A stretch of 64,000 nt of DNA. It comes from Prochilodus magdalenae (lineage: Eukaryota; Chordata; Actinopteri; Characiformes; Prochilodontidae). Within the stretch, counting starts at the first letter, position 1, and each line of letters opens with the position of its first letter. Shown here piece by piece: positions 13,725 through 24,263 of the stretch. The position numbers and the translations under genes are program-made. The notes beneath the pieces are model-generated. The model had not been told where the DNA came from and searched no databases. It was given only the letters and a program-made list of their open reading frames with translations. The stretch lies in the NCBI GenBank assembly GCA_024036415.1, contig JAMWET010000950.1, forward strand, positions 725,001 to 789,000, read 5' to 3'.

Positions 13725-14165
13725 TTTCATCAACAAGAGCCAGTCAGCATGTTGCTTACATGTAAACATATTCTGGTGATTAGCAAAAACAGGCCGTAGC
13801 TAGCTAACAGTTATGAATAGTTCTCGTAAGGTTGATTTAAGGATTTAATTTAAGGACAGACAATGAATGAGAAGAAAACATAACAATGGTTAAAGTTCTT
13901 AGCAAGTGAGCATTATAACCACTGCCTGCTCCTGACAAGAATCCACGTTCAGCAGCAAACAAAAGAAGTGACATAAATATAAACAAACCATTGGCACTGC
14001 TTTCTACTGCAGCAGATGCTCTTGGTGAGTAAAGGGTGTACATTTTCTAAAACAGGGATGGACACCACAACTGTCTGGTGATATGCTGCCCCCCTACTGT
14101 TTGGAGTATAAATCTGACAGGTTGTGTCATCTTACACATCCTTTGTTCACAAATTGTATTGCTAA
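13725..14165 (+). repeat. dispersed repeat, copy A of a pair
   Basis: The second half of this segment recurs at 15990-16435. Shared landmarks in the same order are AGCAGCAAACAAAAGAAGTG (about 13951) versus ACAGCAAACAAAAAAAGTGA (about 16201), GACACCACAACTGTCTGGTG (about 14061) versus AACACCACAGTTTTCTGATA (about 16354), and CTGCCCCCCTACTGTTTGGA versus GCTGCCCTCTATTGTTTATA. The two copies are diverged. The termini and family are unknown. Confidence 0.5.
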
Positions 14166-14750
14166 GGGTTTGCGCTGTTAGCAGAACGGGCTGTTGGGTT
14201 GTCTCTGCATTACCTCACAGTGGCTAAAAATGGGAGCTTTGTCATCATTACTATTCAGTGATCCATTTATTTCTCCCTTGCTTCAACCTGCAACTGTGAT
14301 GCAAAGGTTCCAGTGCGTTCATTTAGAAAATCAACTCGGTGTGACATAAAGACATTAAACATGAAGACAACCCTAATCTATTTCAACACTGCACATTAAT
14401 TCGTGCCATGCGCTCACTGCCATGTGTGTACATGTAGTAAAATCATGATAAACTGTGCTTCAGTTTCATGCTGAGTGATTATACTGTTCAAATCAGAAGG
14501 TTGTCCTTTGTGGCACTAAGATTGGTTCTTCTATGGGATTCCTCCATTAAAAGCCTTTCAGGCAAATTTACTTCTAAGAATGTAGCAAGTATTTCACATA
14601 CAGACTGAGAAGTGCATATTTATGGTGGGACAGTGACCATATATAAGTGACTGAAAATGTTTTATTATTTAAAGATTTTACCAGAACTGGGGGTTATATC
14701 TTAAAATTCATCATCACATCACTGTAGCAAGCTAGCAAGCTAAATACATA

Positions 14751-15282
14751 CACCGTTTAGCCATACCATTAAAACCACCTCCCTGTTTATACACGTATTC
14801 TCCATATAGATGCACTTTGTTGTCCCTACAATTACAGACTGTAGTCCATCAGTTTCTCTGCATACTTTCTGCTCCGCTTTAAACCTGTTCCTCAATGGTC
14901 AGGACCAGCAGAGAGCAGGCGTTATATGGGTGATGGATCATTCTCAGCACTGCAGTGACACTGATGCACTGGTGGTGTGTTAATGTGTGTTGCGCCACTA
15001 TGACTGAAACAGACACAACAGGGCTGCTGGAGTTTATAAACACCTCAGTGTCACTGCAGGACTGAGAATCGTCCAACAACCGAAACTACCCAGCCAACAG
15101 CATCCTATGATAAAGGACTAGAGGGCAACAGAAAACAATCTGTGGAGCAGCAGATGAGATACCGTCTCCGACTTCACATTTACAAGATGGACCAACAAGG
15201 CTGGTTATATGGTAAATGGAGCTGATAGATGGATAATGAGTGTAGAAACATGGAGGTAGTTTTATTGTTATGGCTGATCAGT
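14751..15282. mobile_element. non-autonomous DNA transposon (unnamed family, copy 1)
   Basis: The left end reads TTAGCCATACCATTAAAACC and the right end TTTTATTGTTATGGCTGATC. The right end reverse-complemented starts GATCAGCCATAACAATAAAA, so the ends form an imperfect terminal inverted repeat of about 30 bases. Internal landmarks include ACTGTAGTCCATCAGTTTCT (about 14838), CTCAGCACTGCAGTGACACT and GGACTGAGAATCGTCCAACA. The first recurs at 51.66 kb, and the core recurs at 46.0 kb. There is no coding capacity. The superfamily is not assigned. Confidence 0.65.
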
Positions 15283-15989
15283 AAAGCTTCCACTTGATCC
15301 AGGCTTTCTCACTTGCACTCATATACTGAACTGGCAATCTCCAACATATCCACCTCCTTCAACCAAACCCCACACTTCCTGGTTAAATCCATTCGACTCT
15401 GTACGTCAGTTTCTAAAGTAAAGGTGAGGGCATATGCCATTCCCCTAAAAGCTCTGGGAAAAAGCAGGCAAGGTGACTGGAGGGTCGCACGTTCCGAAAT
15501 GAGAAAATGGCTGCAGGGCGAGCGTCCGGTGGCAGATAACATGAGAAAGCACTATCTCCCCTCAACACATTTAGTGTGAAGAGTCCAGTACTGCAGTAGC
15601 AGTCTCAACAGAGCATCCCTTTTTTCTCTCCCTGAAATGAAGACTTACGGACAGCTTCTATTTTCCCTCGTCCATAATAGACATGCACACAGAAAATGGA
15701 AGAATTGAAGTTTCTACAGGGACACCAGGACAATGCAATCGGGCTCACAAGTTCTGGACTTCAGCTTTTCTGTCATTAGTGTGTAAAAGAATGTAACAAA
15801 CTAACAACCATAAACTATTTAAGTAAGGTAATCTATCTAAAACATAACATTAAAGGCAAAAAACATGAAGACATTTTCATGAGACATCATATCCTGTATG
15901 ATGATATTAGTTATTTTGAGGTGAATGAATATACTTTTGTGTCACATGTAAAAAAAAGCATGTTAATCTGCTAGCCCTGGCCTGTCCCT
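15283..15989. other. non-coding, nothing recognised
   Basis: An open frame at 15313-15579 on the + strand has no recognisable domain and no convincing splice context. The remainder is AT-rich. Confidence 0.4.
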
Positions 15990-16435
15990 GGCATCCTGTG
16001 ATACCTCAAGAGGCAGCAGTGAGTCACTGTAGCATCATTTCTACCATTAAAAAGTGGACTGCCTCGATTGCACCCTAACCTTGAATCAATCATGTTGAGG
16101 GTTCTGCTGCTGATTGGATGATTTACAGACCGGTAACCGAAGAAAGGAAGTATTAGCTAAGCGACCTCTGATGCCCACTCATAGCAAGAACACACTTTAA
16201 ACAGCAAACAAAAAAAGTGATATAAACAAAACCACAACAAGCATTAACACTGACTTGCTTTCCACTGTTGGGATGAAGTTTGTTGCTGAGGTCTAGACTT
16301 GTAAGGAAACAGCCATTTCGAAGGAGGGGCTGTGTGTTTCTTATGATGGGGTAAACACCACAGTTTTCTGATACGCTGCCCTCTATTGTTTATAGTATGA
16401 ATTTGATAGATTGGGTCAGGTCACAAAGAAAGAAA
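15990..16435 (+). repeat. dispersed repeat, copy B of a pair
   Basis: Partner of the repeat at 13725-14165, with the shared landmarks listed there in the same order and orientation. The 2.2-kb spacing and the different intervening DNA fit either two insertions of one family or an old segmental duplication later split by the transposon at 14751-15282. The sequence does not decide between them. Confidence 0.45.
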
Positions 16436-17379
16436 CCTATTACACATTCGGTAAAATTAAGTTAGTAAAATAAGATAGTAGTTTAATAGGCTAACATCCA
16501 ATCAGCACATGCCACTATTAATAGTATGCAGATACAGTGCAAAAAATATTTATATAACATAATATCATTTTGGTGAGTAAAATGATAAATCCTGAAAATA
16601 TATCTAATGTGTCATCATAAGATTATTGTAAAAATATAGGATTACACTAAAAGTTAATTTAATAGGTTCATTTCATTATTTAAAGTAATCTACTGACACC
16701 CCCAGACAAATCACATGTCTGTCATCCTCAAAAAACACACTGACATGTCTCTGCCATATTTCTATGTGAGTTTAATAAACACAATAGTTCCAAATATGTA
16801 TTCCACAGGCAGGATGTGTACATACTTTCACTGGCCAATATGGAATTTTTGCAGTGGTTGTTTAAATAGTCAGCATACTGAGAAAGGTGTCTATACATTT
16901 TAGCATCAGATCTATTTTAGGACAACTGTTGATCCATGTGCAGAAGAAGTTATGTGATCTGTGGTATACGCAGAGGAGCATACTGTGCAATCTTTCTCCG
17001 TAGCAATAAGAGCCCATTGTCCACTCCAACAGCTCACAGAAATCGGAGGGAACAATTTGTACTTGGGAGGTTCACAACAGCAGCTTACAAGATCACACTG
17101 ATCCAAACACATGCCTAATTACCCGAAAGCTATGCTTTCAGAAATGCAGCACATTGCAGCCACAACAATAACCTCCCAGAAACAGAAATGCACAATACAC
17201 ATCTCTCAGCAAGCTTTAGATCAGAACAGAGCAAATAATTAGGCATGAGAGCGAATAAGAGCGAATAAGACGCACTCACACAACCTTATTAGCCGCAGAG
17301 CAAGCTCCATGTCTGTGTGTGTTCTGGGCAAACACTGGGCTAGCACATGGTGATCCAGGTAATCCTGGGGAAAAGCCTC
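16436..17379. other. non-coding, nothing recognised
   Basis: AT-rich sequence. Short open frames on both strands (for example 16936-17118) look random. No repeat family was recognised. Confidence 0.4.
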
Positions 17380-18700
17380 ACATCGGCTCCTCTCGGTCCA
17401 GAATCACAGCAGCCAGCTTTCAAATCCCAAGAGCATTCCTGATGAATATTTAATGAGGGTTAGCATATGGCTTGAGTAATCTATTTTTCCTTTATTACAT
17501 ATACAATATCTTCCACGCCCGCTGCATTAATCACCCTGAGTGTGTAACTGACTAACTTACTCTACCTGTACTACTCTACTATACTACTCACCAACACTAA
17601 ACTACTGTTACTTACTATTACTACTCGAAAACAAGACTATTCTGGAGGATCATTTCCACATGTCGCTTACTTTTGTGAGTCATTAGCATCTGATGAATTG
17701 AATCTCAGTGTTGCCAGAGGGTAAGACTAGATGTTGGTCCAGATTTATCACATTATTTAATTATGAACTGCTCTGAGATTGCCACCACCTCCACCCCTCC
17801 ACCTCAAACCCCCCTCCCCACGTCCCTATTAAGTTAATGGCGCTTAATCGCAAGCAAGGTTCGCCCTGCACTTCACATTAGCGTTAACCACTTGTACATG
17901 GTTTCATTAATAGCATCTTTTACATTCAAAACTGCACAAAGGATGCTCTACAGCATGTGGAAATTGGAAATTGTGAAGCCGACACGACTCATCCTAGAGC
18001 TGATCAGTGCCATTTAGAATAGTTAATGAGAAAATGTTTGAGAACAAAATTATCAGATCTTTAGCAATATTATTTTCCCCAGTCCTGGAGAGAAATGGGG
18101 TATTTTCTCCTTTAGTGAAGCCCGCTTGGAGTGATACTCTGACGGAATTAAATGAGGCTGCAGCCCATTTGTAAAGCAATCAGTCCTTAATTAATGAGTG
18201 CTATTCTGTTCACTGACATTTATGCTTGTAGCTATGTGGAATAACTTTCTGCCTTCTACGCAATCATTCTTCCGGCTTCCAATTCCCGTAACGCGCTTTG
18301 AAAATGAATAGCAGCGTATCGTAAAATTCCATCAACAGTCATTACTCCAGCATACACAAATAATTATCAGGGCGCATGGAAGAGGAGAACACGATGTCAG
18401 CGTCTCCCGGCTGAGTTCTCGCATGTCGAGCGGTTCACATCCAAAAAAGCATTTAGGAGCAGATCTGCTGCTGCTTATTCCTCGGGCTGCCATTCTATCC
18501 GTTTGCCTTTGAAATGCCTCAGCAAGCCTCAGGTAAAACAAAACATCAAAACTTTTTTTGTGTTCTTGTTGTTCGCAACAAAGGGAAAACTTTGCGTGAA
18601 GTTTTCGACTACAGGAAACCTTAAAATTGACGTCCTTCAGATGTGCTTTCAGCATGCTCCCCAGTTATTCCAAAGGATTCCTTTGGTCCACGGTTTCTGA
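17380..18700. promoter_or_regulatory. candidate conserved non-coding element cluster
   Basis: Complex, non-repetitive and non-coding, with many homeodomain-type TAAT/ATTA cores and octamer-like or AT-rich modules, such as GATGAATATTTAATGAGGGT (about 17440), GCATTAATCACCCTGAGTG (about 17524) and GTTTCATTAATAGCATC (about 17900). The texture matches vertebrate conserved non-coding elements. No alignment was possible, so this is an inference from composition. Confidence 0.35.
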
Positions 18701-19440
18701 CGTCTCCCTAGCTGTAACAGGAAAACAGCACAACAACAGTCTATGTGCCTGCAACAATGTAAAAGAATAGCAAATCAAGGATCAGCACCATCTCCAGCCT
18801 CTTCATTATTGATGACTGCAGAGAGGACTTGGAAGCTGGACTTAAAATCTTTTTGTGCTGTGTTGATTCGTAGTTAGAACCACGGACACAGCTGAACCAA
18901 CATCCCCTCTAAACATCTAATGATGTTCCCTCTGTTTTCTAGATAAAAAAAAATCATAATTCAGGTCAGTTGAATATTGTGTTGTCTTGATTCAATACAT
19001 TTATCATTACAGAGAAACACAGAATGAATGAAAATGTGAGCTATGTTAATATTTTTTGTTTTCAGTCTATTGGAGCATTCAACATTATAAAAGTATGATA
19101 TCGTCGCTGTCCAAAGAAAAACCAGTATCGCCAAAATGGCAACTTTACAGGAGAACCCAAAAAATGTAATTGCAATGTAATTCAATGGAACCAGTCTTTA
19201 TCCAAGCAGTTTTGATCATTTTTCTGTTGGTCCGCTCATCATGACATTTTCACACAACATAAACGGCAGCTTCTGTGTTCAAACAATACATAAAGGTGAA
19301 AATCAACAAATATGGAGGTACATGTTTTTCTTTGGACTGCGACGGTGTTCAAGTCTTTAGAATGACTCAGTGGAGTTATATTTCTAGATGCAGTTTTTTT
19401 AAGAGCAGTGTATCTTGGTTGAGCAGTTTGTATCTTTGGT
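18701..19440. other. non-coding, nothing recognised
   Basis: AT-rich sequence without supported genes or a named repeat. Confidence 0.4.
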
Positions 19441-19695
19441 TGCACAGACCACCCCTCTAAAAATAAGATACATCAACAGCAAGCCTCCACAAAATTAAAA
19501 AAGTGCAATACAACATTAACATGTAGGGCAATAAATAGACAATTTACAGTGTAAATCAATGTAAAAAGTGTAAAAAGCCCAACACAAAGTCTGTACAATA
19601 GATACATAAAGAAAATACAGTATACAAGATACTACAATGTATAATATGTAAAAGAGTGCAGCTCTGAGTCTGTAGGAGAAAATAAAATCAGTCTA
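19441..19695 (-). mobile_element. LINE 3'-end-like fragment (minus)
   Basis: An A-rich tract with recurring 'AAAGTGCAATACAAC', 'GTAAAAAGTGTAAAAAG' and 'CTGTACAATAGATACATAAA' motifs, ending in AAAGAGTGCAG. This is the antisense appearance of the 3' UTR of a widespread fish LINE group, and a related piece lies at 50.8-50.97 kb. Family assignment is from resemblance only. Confidence 0.35.
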
Positions 19696-22299
19696 GAGAT
19701 AAAGTTTCTGTTTCAATCTTCTTCTTCAACACATTCAATAATGCTGAGGTCTAAAATCCATTGTTTATGCAAGACATAATATTTATTGTTAGAAGTTGTC
19801 TAAATATCAGCAGACTGTAATATACTTTTAATATTTTAAAATATAGATTTTTGTATGGGTCACTAATAAGGTGAATATAAAGCCTTATATTGTTACCGGC
19901 TCAGCATATTCTGAATCATTCAGAAAGGCTCAGGGAGCAGAGGAAGGTTCATATGCTCAGGATTCTGCAGCCTGGATTCACCTTTGGCTAATTTCCCAAC
20001 TATTTCCCAGCTTCTGGAAAATGAATATGCATCACTGCTGCAGTGAATCCATTTGCAAGACAGAATGATAATGAAGAGAAAGCGCTCTTAAAAAACGCAA
20101 TTAATCTTATGTAAAATGCCTGCTCAATGCCACTAATTAGATGCCATTTTAATAACTGGGTATGTTGTACAACAAAGCTGTTTGGTAAACACCATTGTTC
20201 ATTTGTTTGATGACATGCAAGTAAGAATGAACAGACTTGTTTACTGGAATATAACCTGTCTGCATTCTAACTGTATAAAAACAGCCTTTTGAATTACCTA
20301 TCTGGTCATTACTTCATTATCCTCACAGATAATGCCTCAAATTTACATTTAAACAGAAAAAACTGACTATAATTATATGCTGTGGTTAAGGTAGAGCTGT
20401 GGAACCAAAATTCTCTTGTTAAACACATCAGTGGATTATATAATCATGAATCAGTAGGAGAGAAGCTCTCAAAGTCTCAGTGGAGTTGCTACATCGATAT
20501 TATAGAACCGGTCTCATATATACATGTATAAAAGTTTGCATTTTATGTTTAGAAACACTGATAGGCAATGTACGACAATGCAAAGCTCTTTTACTTTGAG
20601 TCATAAAATTTGTATTTTGGCAGAAAAATGTCTCTCTTCTGTCATAATTACTATGCATGCACTTGGCAGCTCTCCTTGAGGAACTGGTAGAAAATCTCAT
20701 TAAAATGGGTAAGATAGACCCTAGTTTTTAGGACAGGCCAGTCGGGATTTCTCCTTTACACTGGGGTGCATCTGCAGCTATAATCACCAAAAACTTTGGC
20801 ATTATTGGCAGGCCGATTCAAAACTCACTGACTACAACACTTTCACTAATTTAATCAGAAGTGATCTGAATAATTCTCCTTTAGAGGAATGGCAAACTGA
20901 AGATCTGCTCTATACAGTTTTCACTTCCTCTTCAACCATATTCAATACATGTTTTGGAGCTACAGGGCTAATGTAACTGATGTCTATGTGTCTATTCACA
21001 GACTGTCATCCCTTATTAACTATGGAACATGACCTTTCTGTGTTCTTGTAATGTCCCACCATACGGCTGGCACACTGTGTAAGCATTGCAATCTTTAAAA
21101 CAGGATCCCTTGCAGACATTCATGGGTAATGACACCTGCCAATGTCATTATTAACCTGTAGGCTATGGGCCAACGACTAGGCCATTGAACGAAGGACATT
21201 TGACAGCACACTGGCTATAATACATATATATTGTATATTTTTACATTTATATATGAGTCAAATGTTCAAAATACTGGACCCAAACTCAGAAAAAAATAAA
21301 TCTGATGTTAGGGCAAACACAATAAATACTGCACTGTAAATACAAAATGAATAAATAAAGAATCTTTAATAGTAAAGGTCTTTTGTACAGTGCTGTACAT
21401 AATAAGCATGATTTCTTGGTGTGTTTGACAAAAAGTGATTTAAACAATTAATAGATTTTAGTGCTAATAGTGCTGACATCTCAACAAGGGAATCAAATCT
21501 GGTCATTGTTCACGGTAGTACTTTTCAGTAGTTCAATCTAGTTTGCGAAAAAAGAACTGCAGTTAACCTGTTGCAGACTGATAAAGTAAACAGACTTAAG
21601 CACAATTTGAACAGCTAGGCGTCCCCAAGTTCTGTATCCCTACATATATACTGTATAAACACTCAATATGCAAACTTCCTCTGAGGCGTTTCAGAAAGGG
21701 CATAACACCTTTGCAAGAGAATGTCACGCGCCGACGCCGAGCAGGAGCTCTTATGAGACAGCTAAAATATTTGAGCATCTGGAGCATGTAAACAAACCTG
21801 CAATTGCAGGCGAAAACAAATCTGCTTGTAGTGGAATGGCGTGCTGCTTTCCTGCGCTCGTGGCGTTGATTTATTTATGGGGTGAGAAAGAGAGGGCCCC
21901 AGCAGAGGCTGGACACCGGACCGCAGTGCTTATCCTCTTCCCCCGCTGCTGGACAAGAAAGAGGGGAGGAGACGCTTACATTAAAGATGCATGGGGAACA
22001 GTGCGTGGAGTTTAAGGTTCTCCATGCTCTATGCAGGCCTGCTAAAATATTCATGACCTACACTGCGTGCGCACGCTGCAGCACATCGAGTTAATCTCGT
22101 TCCACAGAGACAGAGGGTGCAGAGCTCACGGCAAAGCAAGCACAGCCTCTTCTGATAAAGGATGCTCGAGTCGTAAGTTTTTGTTATAATACTTGGAAAT
22201 CCACTTTTTCTCATGTAGCAAACTTGCACCTTTTTTCATAGACCATTTCCATGCAGATTTTACAATGCATTACACGCTACATAAATCCTAGCACACGTT
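19696..22299. other. non-coding; possible conserved block at 21.66-22.25 kb
   Basis: No gene recognised. The stretch 21660-22250 is more GC-rich than its surroundings and non-repetitive. Its overlapping open frames (for example 21668-22015) show no domain, and no splice sites bracket a coherent exon. It could be a conserved element or an unrecognised 5' exon region. Confidence 0.35.
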
Positions 22300-22854
22300 T
22301 CACTTATGATTAAGTTTAACTTAAGTTTGATGCTTTATTGGAAATCCACCTTTAAGTTCACTTTCACTTTAATTTTGAGCCAAACACGTTTGAATGGTTT
22401 GAATAACCATGTTTGTACAGTTGTGTCAAAGTGAATTAACCAGATGTTGTATGAGGATGATTTAGTAGGTCTCCTGTTCCCTAAATAATCTGTCAGTGTA
22501 GAAACAATTTATGAAAAGGAAATGTGCTTTCTGAATTTTAAAGAACTGAGGGGTTTACACTAATTAAAGATGCTTCACAGAGTCATGTATCCAGGCCAGG
22601 AGTAGTTTAAAAGCTTTATTGGTCTCAGCTCATTTGGAGCCGCACACTTTTGAATAGAATTTTGTAGAACAACCATATTTGTACAGTTGGCATAAAGTGA
22701 ATTTAACCAGATGAGTTCGCCCTCTGGTTTCTTAATGAACCTTTCAGTAGATGGTTCTTTAAATAAACAGTCTTTGGTTAATCAGAAGTTGTAAAGTTTA
22801 AGAACTAAAGTTTCTATATCTATTCTCCCTGGGACTGTAAAAAAATGAAGGTAT

Positions 22855-22932
<78 letters not shown>

Positions 22933-23650
22933 TGAAATCTTTTATTTATTTTTATTATATATGTTTTATCATATGTCAGTGATTTTAACCAGATGTTGTA
23001 GTATATAGGGTTTCTTGAATTAACCTTTAATTTACTCTTTGGTCAGTTATGCTGCATTCAAGTCATGTTTGGGAACTACCACTTCTCCCCTTCGAATGGC
23101 ATCTTTTAAAAGTAATGGCAGTTATAAAAGTAGATGAGAAAAACTAGATGATACATGAGTTTTTATGAGATGTGACATATAACGTGACCCTTAACACTGA
23201 ATTTGCAGTCAATGAGAAAAAATGTGCTTTTAACACAGCAAAAAAAGGATCTCTGTGATTTATTTTTCTGTGTGGTGGGCATGTCTATGAACAAGCACCT
23301 GAATAGATTGAAGTCACATTTATTCCTTTACCTTCTATTATATGCCACTTTCTGACGAGTGCCAGCGTTACATGTGCCTTTTTAATTTGAAAGAACTGAA
23401 GACTTTAAACCAATTACAAATGTCTCCAAGAACCCTAAATCAAAAGCCACCAACAAACCTTTATTGTACAGGCTGCATATCTCAAATCTGCTGCAGTTTC
23501 CACTATAAGGGATAGAAAGTCATGTAAAGAAAGTTAGTCCCAGTTAATTCTGTACCTAACACACAGCATTTGGAACTGTATTGTGTAGAATTATCATATC
23601 TGTAGAGTTTTGTCAAGTGAATTTGTTCTGTGTAACCTTAATGAGTTGTT
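22300..23650 (+). repeat. old local triplication of a roughly 300-600 bp segment
   Basis: Three degenerate copies of the same motif series lie head to tail. Landmark one is CATGTTTGTACAGTTGTGTC (about 22409), CATATTTGTACAGTTGGCAT (about 22674) and CATATCTGTAGAGTTTTGTC (about 23597). Each is followed by AAGTGAATT and, in the first two, TTAACCAGATG. Landmark two is AAAGAACTGAGGGGTTTACA (about 22541) and GAAAGAACTGAAGACTTTAA (about 23390), followed by a shared 'CTAATTAAAGATG' / 'CCAATTACAAATG' string. A (CA)n tract at 22856-22930 interrupts the array. No coding content was recognised. Confidence 0.5.
22856..22930. repeat. (CA)n microsatellite
   Basis: A perfect AC dinucleotide run of about 75 bases lying inside the triplicated segment. 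Confidence 0.95.
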
Positions 23651-23736
23651 TATCTACGGCTGGCTGCTCGCTTTCTGGGTCGTTTTGTCTGAGACTGACA
23701 ACACTAAGCACCTGCCCTATTTGGCAACGGAAAACA

Positions 23737-23755
23737 GACACACACACACACTCAT

Positions 23756-23801
<46 letters not shown>

Positions 23802-23823
23802 ACACACACACGCATGCACACAC
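23737..23823. repeat. (CA)n microsatellite, interrupted
   Basis: AC repeats broken once by CTCATGGA and near the end by CC and GCATG. It lies about 350 bases upstream of the SH3 exon. Open frames encoding runs of Thr-His or Val-Cys across it are artefacts of the repeat. Confidence 0.95.
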
Positions 23824-24169
23824 AATGATCAGCAGCAGCTGTTTAACCAGAGGGACTTGGTCTGTCATACCTTCGTTTACATTTTGGCATATTTTTAGGC
23901 TGTGAAACTCACTGAGCCAGCTACAGCGTACACTGCAGGGCAGATCCACCATGGTGGAAGTATAAAGAGGTGTTCTAACAGCATAACTCTAGGCAACCTT
24001 CCCAAAATAATGCAGCGCTTGCTGACTGCGCAGCTGTGGTTAGCTGCTACAGAAGTGATTCAGGCTGTAATCACAGGCACTGCTAAAAGCAAAGCCTTTC
24101 CTTATCTGACATTTCTGTTTGAGCATCCTCCAGCACGTCACACTGTTCTCTGTTTTCCCCACTGCGCAG

Positions 24170-24263
24170 GTCCAACAGCGACACCAAATGTGCCAAGATC
24201 CGCTACGACTTTGTGGCCCGAAACGCCAACGAGCTAACAGTCCAGAAGGGTGAGGTGCTGCAG
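24170..24263 (+). CDS. eps8l3: EPS8-like exon: first half of SH3 domain
   Basis: Acceptor TTTTCCCCACTGCGCAG precedes 24170 and donor GTACGG follows 24263. The exon begins with the last base of a split codon, so a preceding exon ending in phase 2 must exist. It encodes [20 protein letters not shown] and ends in EVLQ, the beta-a strand, RT loop and start of the distal half of an SH3 fold. The Tyr-Asp-Phe is the usual ALYDF-type ligand-binding aromatic position. Confidence 0.9.

Noticed and set aside
18500..18536. possible small upstream exon ending CCTCAG before GTAAAAC
   Set aside because: The donor-like GTAAAA is isolated, the preceding codons match no part of an EPS8-family protein, and no fitting acceptor is present.
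23581..23952. ORFs with Thr-His or Val-Cys runs
   Set aside because: They are translations of the (CA)n microsatellite in different phases.
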